Origin: Lapillicoccus sp.
Lineage (GTDB): Bacteria > Actinomycetota > Actinomycetes > Actinomycetales > Dermatophilaceae
Reading direction: 5' to 3'
Length of the DNA: 54,322 nt
NCBI RefSeq assembly: GCF_025353065.1
Contig: NZ_JANXRJ010000322.1
Coordinates: 1 to 54,322, forward strand
The notes under the pieces were generated by a model. The model did not search any database. It was not told where the DNA came from and was given only the letters and a program-made list of their open reading frames with translations. Both the position numbers and the translations under genes were made by a program. Positions 49,563 to 54,322 of the stretch are shown here, piece after piece. Within the stretch, counting starts at the first letter, position 1; the number at the start of each line of letters is the position of its first letter.

Positions 49563-50167
49563 GGGACGACTCCCATCCGGTCGCCGGCCGAGACGGCCGG
49601 ATCGACGTCGACACCGACGAGCGTCGCCCGCCACGTGCGAAGCCCGACGAGACACAGGCCGATGAACCCGGCATACAGCGCGGCCGTGAGCCAGAGGCCC
49701 TTGGTCGCGTAGAGCACGACGTAGAGGACGTCCGCGACGATCCAGACCACCCAGTTGCCGATCCACTTGCGGTTGAGCATGACCTGAGCGACGAGCGACA
49801 GCGCCGTCGTGAGGGCATCGCCCACGGGCACCGTCGAGTCGGTGTGTCGCGACAACACCTCGTAGACGGCCCACGTGCCCACGATCGTGCCGCCCAGGGC
49901 AGCCACCCACCCCCAGCGCGGGTCCCGGCGCACCAGCAGTGTCGTATGCCGCGGCCCCCCGCGCTGCCAGGCCCACCACCCGGCGAGGCCGAGCCCGATG
50001 TAGACGACCTGCAGACTGGCGTCGGCGTAGAGGCCGCTGGTCACGAACAGGGCGATGAAGACGACGTTGTTCGCGATCCCGATGGGGAAGTTCCAGACGT
50101 TCTGGCGCACGACCAGCCCGACGCACAGCGCGCCGGTCACGAACCCCAGCACCTCGACCCAGCTCAT
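49559..50167 (-). CDS. pnuC: PnuC nicotinamide riboside transporter
   Basis: A 202-residue membrane protein with about seven hydrophobic segments. The family signatures VWNFPIGIANNVVFIALF and KWIGNWVVWIVADVLYVVLY are both clear; these hold the Trp/Asn residues lining the substrate site. It moves nicotinamide riboside down its gradient, and the NadR kinase coded downstream traps it. It is the first gene of the overlapping seven-gene run, starting with ATG 50167. The 126-nt gap upstream should hold the promoter; I saw no NiaR/NrtR-type palindrome there. Confidence 0.92.
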   Translation of the reverse strand: MSWVEVLGFVTGALCVGLVVRQNVWNFPIGIANNVVFIALFVTSGLYADASLQVVYIGLGLAGWWAWQRGGPRHTTLLVRRDPRWGWVAALGGTIVGTWAVYEVLSRHTDSTVPVGDALTTALSLVAQVMLNRKWIGNWVVWIVADVLYVVLYATKGLWLTAALYAGFIGLCLVGLRTWRATLVGVDVDPAVSAGDRMGVVP

Positions 50168-50293
50168 GTCGCGGGCCCCGCAGGCATCGCGGCCTCCCGG
50201 CGACCCGATGCTGAACTGGTCACAGGAGCCCCCTCGTCGACTGCGCGAACGATCCGAACCTATCCCACGGCGGCGGGTCGACGGCGGTCGTCC

Positions 50294-50944
50294 TCACAGG
50301 CCGAAGACGCTCGAGATGCTGATCCCCACGATGCAGCCGCGGGAGGACAGCTGCTCCGCGACGAGGGCATCGTTGACGTAGACGCGGCAGCGCATCGTCG
50401 TTCCTGCTCCGCCGCTGTAGTCGGAGCCCTCGACGAAGACGTAGCCCGTGTTGCGCGGGACGGTGACCTCGACCGCGAACGGCAAGCGCTGGTTTCTGAG
50501 GTCGACGTCCGCGTCGGAGTTGGAGCCGTACCGCACCTCGCCGGTGGCCCCGGTCGAGGCGATGTCGAACCGCACCCGGGCCGGCTGTGTCCCCACGGTC
50601 GGGACCGGCAGCGGCGTGGGTGCCACCTGGGTCGCTCGGCCGACAGGCTGGCCGATGCCCGAGGGTGACCGGGACGTGGGGGGTGTCGGCAGGGTGCTTG
50701 TCCCCGTACGGCTCGGTGTCCCCGTAGGGCTCGGTGTCCCTGTGGGGCTCGGTGTGCCAGTTGGGCTGGAGCTCGAGGTCGGGCTGGTGACCGCGACGGG
50801 CGGGCGGGGCGTCGGGGCGGACGAGACGTTGACGAGCGACCAGATCGACCAACCGGCCGTGGCCAGCACGACGACGCCGACCAGGATCGCGAGCTGGACC
50901 CAGCCGGGCGGCAGACCCGAAGCGGACCGGTTGGGGTCAGCCAC
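50294..50944 (-). CDS. membrane-anchored MmpS-like protein
   Basis: A 216-residue protein with one N-terminal membrane span (VQLAILVGVVVLATAGWSIW), a Pro/Thr/Ser linker with PTGTPS repeats (about 55-100) and an external beta-sandwich domain with VRYGSNSDADVDLRNQRLPF, TVPRNTGYVFVEG and MRCRVYVNDALVAEQLS followed by GCIVG. This matches the MmpS type: unstructured stalk then an Ig-like fold with a Cys pair. The GTG at 50944 overlaps the upstream gene by 8 nt. No MmpL transporter is in the window. Role unknown. Confidence 0.75.
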   Translation of the reverse strand: MADPNRSASGLPPGWVQLAILVGVVVLATAGWSIWSLVNVSSAPTPRPPVAVTSPTSSSSPTGTPSPTGTPSPTGTPSRTGTSTLPTPPTSRSPSGIGQPVGRATQVAPTPLPVPTVGTQPARVRFDIASTGATGEVRYGSNSDADVDLRNQRLPFAVEVTVPRNTGYVFVEGSDYSGGAGTTMRCRVYVNDALVAEQLSSRGCIVGISISSVFGL

Positions 50945-51434
50945 CGAGCTCCGTCAGGCTGAAGGTGCAGCTGGCGTAGCCGGCCCGCTGCTCGGTCTCG
51001 ACCACGACGCCAGCGACGAGGATCCGGCAGCGGACCTGGTGAGGCGCACCACGATCGTCCACGTAGCCGGTGACGGTGAGGTGGTCGACGCCGACCGGGG
51101 CGTCGAGCTCAGCCGCCCAGGGCAGGGTGTGGTCGGCGAGCTCGGTGGGGGTGCTGCCGTCGCCGGAGCTGCGCACGCTGAAGGAGATGTCGGCGGTGGG
51201 TGCGCTGCTGTCGAGCTCCACGCGGATCCGTGTGGGTCGGCCGGGGATCGGGACGACCGGGTCGCTGTCACCGGCGACAGTCGTGGCCGGCGGCAGGGGG
51301 ACGGCCGGCGTGTGGTGGGAGGTGCCGTGATCGACCTTCTGGCCCGCCACGAACAGCACCACGGTCCCCACGACGACGGTCGCGAGCAGGAGGATGGACC
51401 ACAGCGCCTTGCGCACGGCTCGATGCCCTCTCAT
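50937..51434 (-). CDS. membrane-anchored MmpS-like protein, shorter paralogue
   Basis: A 165-residue protein with an N-terminal span (ALWSILLLATVVVGTVVLFVA, about residues 10-30) and a C-terminal beta domain: IRVELDSSAPTADISFSVRS, HTLPWAAELDAP, TGYVDDRGAPHQVRCRILVA and YASCTFSLTELGG. Order of strands and the two Cys match the gene directly downstream, with which it overlaps by 8 nt, so the pair are tandem duplicates that have diverged. They are divergent from the SAM-IV riboswitch-metY unit. Function unknown. Confidence 0.75.
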   Translation of the reverse strand: MRGHRAVRKALWSILLLATVVVGTVVLFVAGQKVDHGTSHHTPAVPLPPATTVAGDSDPVVPIPGRPTRIRVELDSSAPTADISFSVRSSGDGSTPTELADHTLPWAAELDAPVGVDHLTVTGYVDDRGAPHQVRCRILVAGVVVETEQRAGYASCTFSLTELGG

Positions 51435-51543
51435 CCGTCGTGAGCACCGAACCTACCAAGACGTCCGGTCGGAGAGCGTCCACATCGAGAGACGCCGCCG
51501 ATGCTCGGGTTCACGTCCGCGGTCGTCCTCGGTAAGGTCGGCG

Positions 51544-51660
51544 CAGGTCATGAGTGTCAGCGCCACGGCCCCGGCTCGCTGACCGGCAACCCTCCACTCG
51601 CGGTGGGGTGCCCCGGGTGACGACCTGGCGATGGGCCGACCGGTCCACCGCAAGCGCGGG
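51544..51660 (+). promoter_or_regulatory. SAM-IV riboswitch upstream of metY
   Basis: The segment reads GGTCATGAGTG...CAGCG, then CCCCGGC...GCTGACCGGCAACCC, CGGTGGGGTGCCCCGGGTGA and CGACC. This agrees with the SAM-IV consensus I know from actinobacteria. P1 pairs CAGGTC (51544-51549) with GACCTG (51622-51627). The SAM-binding GGCAACCCTCC core and GGTGCCCCGGGTGA strand are intact. Its place just before a sulfhydrylase gene fits repression of methionine synthesis when SAM is plentiful. The 3' boundary is approximate. Confidence 0.85.
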
Positions 51661-51678
51661 GCCCGACGAGGTGCCCCG
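51657..51678 (+). terminator. hairpin of the riboswitch expression platform
   Basis: CGGGGC at 51657-51662 pairs with GCCCCG at 51673-51678 around a 10-nt loop. It lies between the aptamer and the ribosome site AAGGA (about 51686-51690) of metY. There is no T-run, so it more likely controls access to the ribosome site or RNA folding than termination. Confidence 0.45.
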
Positions 51679-51698
51679 GTCGAGTTAAGGATGCAGCG

Positions 51699-53021
51699 AT
51701 GAGCGATACCCCCCAGTGGTCCTTCGAGACCCGCCAGATCCACGCGGGGCAGCAGCCCGACCCCACCACGGGCGCCCGGGCGCTCCCGATTTACCAGACG
51801 ACGTCCTACGTGTTCAAGGACACCGACCACGCCGCGAACCTCTTTGCCCTCAAGGAGTTCGGCAACATCTACACCCGCATCATGAACCCGACCCAGGACG
51901 CGGTCGAGCAGCGGGTCGCCTCCCTCGAGGGTGGCGTCGCGGCACTGCTCGTCGCCTCCGGCCAGGCGGCGGAGACGATCGCGATCCTCAACGTCGCCGA
52001 GGCCGGAGACCACGTCGTCGCGAGCCCCTCGCTCTACGGCGGCACGGTCAACCTCCTCAAGTACACCCTGCCCAAGTTCGGCCTGGAGGTGACCTTCGTC
52101 GAGGACCCCACCGACCTCGAGTCGTGGCGGGCGGCGGTGCGCCCCAACACCAAGGTCTTCTACGGCGAGACCATCGCCAACCCCAAGTCGGAGATCCTCG
52201 ACATCGAGGGCGTCGCGAAGATCGCCCACGAGGTCGGCGTCCCGCTGATCGTCGACAACACGATCGCCACCCCCTACCTGCTGCGTCCGCTCGAGTGGGG
52301 CGCCGACGTCGTCGTCCACTCGGCGACGAAGTACCTCGGTGGCCACGGCACCTCGATCGCCGGCGTCATCGTCGACGGCGGCACCTTCGACTACGCCAAG
52401 GACCCGGAGAAGTTCCCGCAGTACAACACCCCCGACGAGAGCTACCACGGCCTCGTGTTCGCCCGGGACCTCGGCGTCGGCAGCCCGCTCGGCGCCAACC
52501 TCGCTTTCATCCTCAAGGCCCGGGTGCAGCTGCTGCGCGACCTCGGCTCCGCGGTCTCGCCGTTCAACGCCTTCCTCATCGCTCAGGGCATCGAGACCCT
52601 CAGCCTGCGGATGGACCGGCACCTCGAGAACACCTACAAGGTCGCCGCCTACCTCCAGGGTCACGCCCAGGTCGAGAAGGTCGTCTGGGCCTCCCTCGAG
52701 AGCGACCCCAGCTATGCGCTGGCGCAGAAGTACGTCCCCCGGGGCGCAGGCGCCGTCCTCGCCTTCGAGATCGCGGGCGGCGTCGAGGCGGGCAAGAGGT
52801 TCGTCGAGGGCCTCACCCTCCACAGCCACGTGGCCAACATCGGTGACGTGCGCTCCCTCGCGATCCACCCCGCGTCGACGACCCACTCGCAGGGAAGTGA
52901 CGAGAGCCGTCTCGCGGCCGGCGTCACCCCCGGGCTCGTCCGGCTGGCCGTCGGCATCGAGCACATCGACGACATCGTCGCCGACCTCGAGCAGGGCTTC
53001 ACCGCGGCCAAGGTCGACTGA
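51699..53021 (+). CDS. metY: O-acetylhomoserine sulfhydrylase
   Basis: A 440-residue PLP enzyme that makes homocysteine from O-acetylhomoserine and sulfide, or methionine from methanethiol. The PLP Lys is in VVVHSATKYLGGHGTSIAGV. Other family elements are GARALPIYQTTSYVFKD, YTRIMNPTQDAVEQRVASLE, SPSLYGGTVNLLKYTL and VGIEHIDDIVADL at the end. Length matches MetY rather than the shorter MetB. ATG 51699 has AAGGA nine nt upstream. The gene follows a SAM-IV riboswitch and is closed by a strong terminator, so it is a single-gene unit; no metX is adjacent. Confidence 0.95.
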   Translation: MSDTPQWSFETRQIHAGQQPDPTTGARALPIYQTTSYVFKDTDHAANLFALKEFGNIYTRIMNPTQDAVEQRVASLEGGVAALLVASGQAAETIAILNVAEAGDHVVASPSLYGGTVNLLKYTLPKFGLEVTFVEDPTDLESWRAAVRPNTKVFYGETIANPKSEILDIEGVAKIAHEVGVPLIVDNTIATPYLLRPLEWGADVVVHSATKYLGGHGTSIAGVIVDGGTFDYAKDPEKFPQYNTPDESYHGLVFARDLGVGSPLGANLAFILKARVQLLRDLGSAVSPFNAFLIAQGIETLSLRMDRHLENTYKVAAYLQGHAQVEKVVWASLESDPSYALAQKYVPRGAGAVLAFEIAGGVEAGKRFVEGLTLHSHVANIGDVRSLAIHPASTTHSQGSDESRLAAGVTPGLVRLAVGIEHIDDIVADLEQGFTAAKVD

Positions 53022-53050
53022 CCCCGGGCCTCAGCACGCGCGCCCGACCC

Positions 53051-53087
53051 GAGCACCCGGCATACCCCTCCGGTATGCCGGGTGCTC
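53051..53087 (+). terminator. strong hairpin after metY
   Basis: A perfect 16-bp stem: GAGCACCCGGCATACC at 53051-53066 pairs with its complement at 53072-53087 around a 5-nt loop, 29 nt past the metY stop. Both arms carry the recurrent GGCATAC/GTATGCC heptamer. No T-run follows. Confidence 0.8.
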
Positions 53088-53191
53088 CCGTCCGTCTCCC
53101 CGGAGCCGGGAATGACGGCTCGGCGCACGAGGTTGGCACCGGGGGCCGCACCTGCTGGTGGCCCGCCTGACCGACGCCCGAGGAGCCCCGC

Positions 53192-54271
53192 GTGCCAGCC
53201 CTGTTCGACCCGATCACCCTCCGCTCGATGACCGTCCGCAACCGGGTGTGGCTGGCGCCGATGTGCCAGTACTCCGCCGTGGACGGCGTGCCCGGCGACT
53301 GGCACCTCGTCAACCTCGGAGCGCGGGCCGTGGGCGGGTTCGGCCTGGTGATCACCGAGGCCGCGGCCGTCACGGCCGACGGGCGCATCTCCCCCGAGGA
53401 CGCCGGCATCTGGAACGACGAGCAGGCGCAGGCCTGGTCGCGCATCGCCCTTTTCGTCCACGCACAGGGCGCGAAGATCGGCGCCCAGCTCGCGCACGCG
53501 GGACGCAAGGCCTCGACCTACCGGCCCTGGGCTCCCGCTCGCGGCAGCGTGCCCCAGGACGAGGGCGGCTGGGTGACCAGCGGCCCCTCCGACCTCGCCT
53601 ACCCCGGGTATGCCGCGCCGGAGGAGCTCACCACCGCGGGCATCGCCGACGTCGTGCAGGCGTTCGCCGACGCCGCTCGCCGGGCGGTCGGCGCCGGCTT
53701 CGACACGATCGAGCTGCACGCCGCGCACGGCTACCTCCTCCACCAGTTCCTCTCACCCCTGTCGAACTTGAGGGACGACGGCTACGGCGGCTCGTTCGAG
53801 GGCCGGGCACGCATCGTCCTCGAGACCGTGGACGCCGTCCGGGTCGCGGTCCCCGACTCCATGCCCCTGCTCGTGAGGATCTCCGGGACCGACTGGCTCG
53901 AGGGTGGGTGGGACCTCGAGCAGAGCGTCCGGCTCTCCGTCGCGCTGCGCGAGCACGGGGTCGACCTCGTCGACGTCTCCTCCGGCGGCAACGCCCCGGC
54001 GTCCATCCCGGTCGGCGCGGGATACCAGGTGCCGCTGGCCGCGGGAGTGCGGTTCGGAGCCGACGTGCCCACCGGGGCCGTCGGCCTGATCAGCGAGCCG
54101 GCGCAGGCGGAGAAGATCGTCGCCAACGGCGAGGCCGACGTCGTGCTGCTGGCCCGGGCCGCGCTGCGCGAACCGGCCTGGCCGTTGCGCGCCGCGCACG
54201 AGCTCGGGGTGCCGGTCGAGGACGCGCCGTGGCCGGACCAGTACACCCGCGGGACCTGGCCGACCACCTGA
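53192..54271 (+). CDS. NADH:flavin oxidoreductase, old yellow enzyme family (YqjM-like)
   Basis: A 359-residue FMN barrel enzyme that reduces activated C=C bonds. The YqjM-type Cys is in VWLAPMCQYSAVDGVPGDWH, the active-site His pair in ELHAAHGYLLHQFLSPLSN, and flavin contacts in GAQLAHAGRKAS and VLLARAALREPAWP. The ending HELGVPVEDAPWPDQYTRG resembles the YqjM C-terminus that reaches into the neighbouring subunit. GTG 53192 has GAGGAG six nt before it. The gene is separated from metY by a terminator, so it is independent. The physiological substrate is unknown. About 50 nt remain after it, with nothing I can call. Confidence 0.92.
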   Translation: MPALFDPITLRSMTVRNRVWLAPMCQYSAVDGVPGDWHLVNLGARAVGGFGLVITEAAAVTADGRISPEDAGIWNDEQAQAWSRIALFVHAQGAKIGAQLAHAGRKASTYRPWAPARGSVPQDEGGWVTSGPSDLAYPGYAAPEELTTAGIADVVQAFADAARRAVGAGFDTIELHAAHGYLLHQFLSPLSNLRDDGYGGSFEGRARIVLETVDAVRVAVPDSMPLLVRISGTDWLEGGWDLEQSVRLSVALREHGVDLVDVSSGGNAPASIPVGAGYQVPLAAGVRFGADVPTGAVGLISEPAQAEKIVANGEADVVLLARAALREPAWPLRAAHELGVPVEDAPWPDQYTRGTWPTT

Positions 54272-54322
54272 CCCCGCCCCCCGGCATACCCCTTCCCCCC
54301 TCGCTGAGGTCCTGGTCTGGCG

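Noticed and set aside
50168-50293. Riboswitch or NiaR site in front of pnuC
   Set aside because: I could find no conserved palindrome or aptamer core in the 126 nt.

Overview
The window is about 54 kb of very GC-rich actinobacterial DNA. GC-ending codons, frequent GTG starts, an actinobacterial-type SAM-IV riboswitch, a 13E12-like (DUF222/HNH) gene end, F420-type nitroreductase-fold and MmpS-like proteins, and a sortase-anchored surface protein point to a Micrococcales-type soil or water organism. Intrasporangiaceae is my best guess; it is an inference from style, not a database match. I saw no tRNA, rRNA, CRISPR array, insertion sequence or prophage.

Layout. (1) 1-134: end of an HNH endonuclease-type gene. 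(2) 380-4796, plus strand: a sugar ABC importer without ATPase (binding lipoprotein and two permeases) with a PfkB kinase. (3) 4935-6002, minus: a GNAT-Nudix fusion. (4) 6311-23947, plus: one enormous sortase-anchored surface protein with a glycine-rich head, three DUF11 domains and 48 tandem Ig-like repeats in strict A/B alternation, ending in LPKTG. The frame is interrupted once, by an amber codon at 20198 inside repeat 36. A small lipoprotein gene (23947-24474) overlaps its true stop. (5) 24491-36498, minus: a ten-gene run with two permeases, a binding protein, two ADP-ribosylglycohydrolase-family enzymes, a LacI regulator, a ribokinase, a frameshifted glycosidase-like/FGE-like fusion, a CaiB-type CoA transferase and a CitE-type lyase. 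A perfect LacI-type palindrome lies upstream. The content suggests import and breakdown of a ribosyl-containing compound. (6) 36684-41766: a DDN-like protein, a small unknown, an amidase, an SDR, a stand-alone LigD-type 3'-phosphoesterase and an aldo/keto reductase. (7) 41848-50167, minus: seven genes all overlapping by 4-8 nt: PnuC, NadR, MoxR AAA+ ATPase, an unknown, a HExxH plus vWA protein, a second unknown and an ANL-type adenylating enzyme. This is the best candidate for an undescribed multi-protein system. (8) 50294-51434, minus: two MmpS-like anchored proteins. (9) 51544-54271, plus: a SAM-IV riboswitch, MetY, a strong terminator and an old-yellow-enzyme family gene.

Across the window the heptamer GGCATAC/GTATGCC recurs about 40 times by eye, several-fold more than base composition predicts. 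It often forces rare Ala GCA or Tyr TAT codons, and it forms the arms of one terminator.
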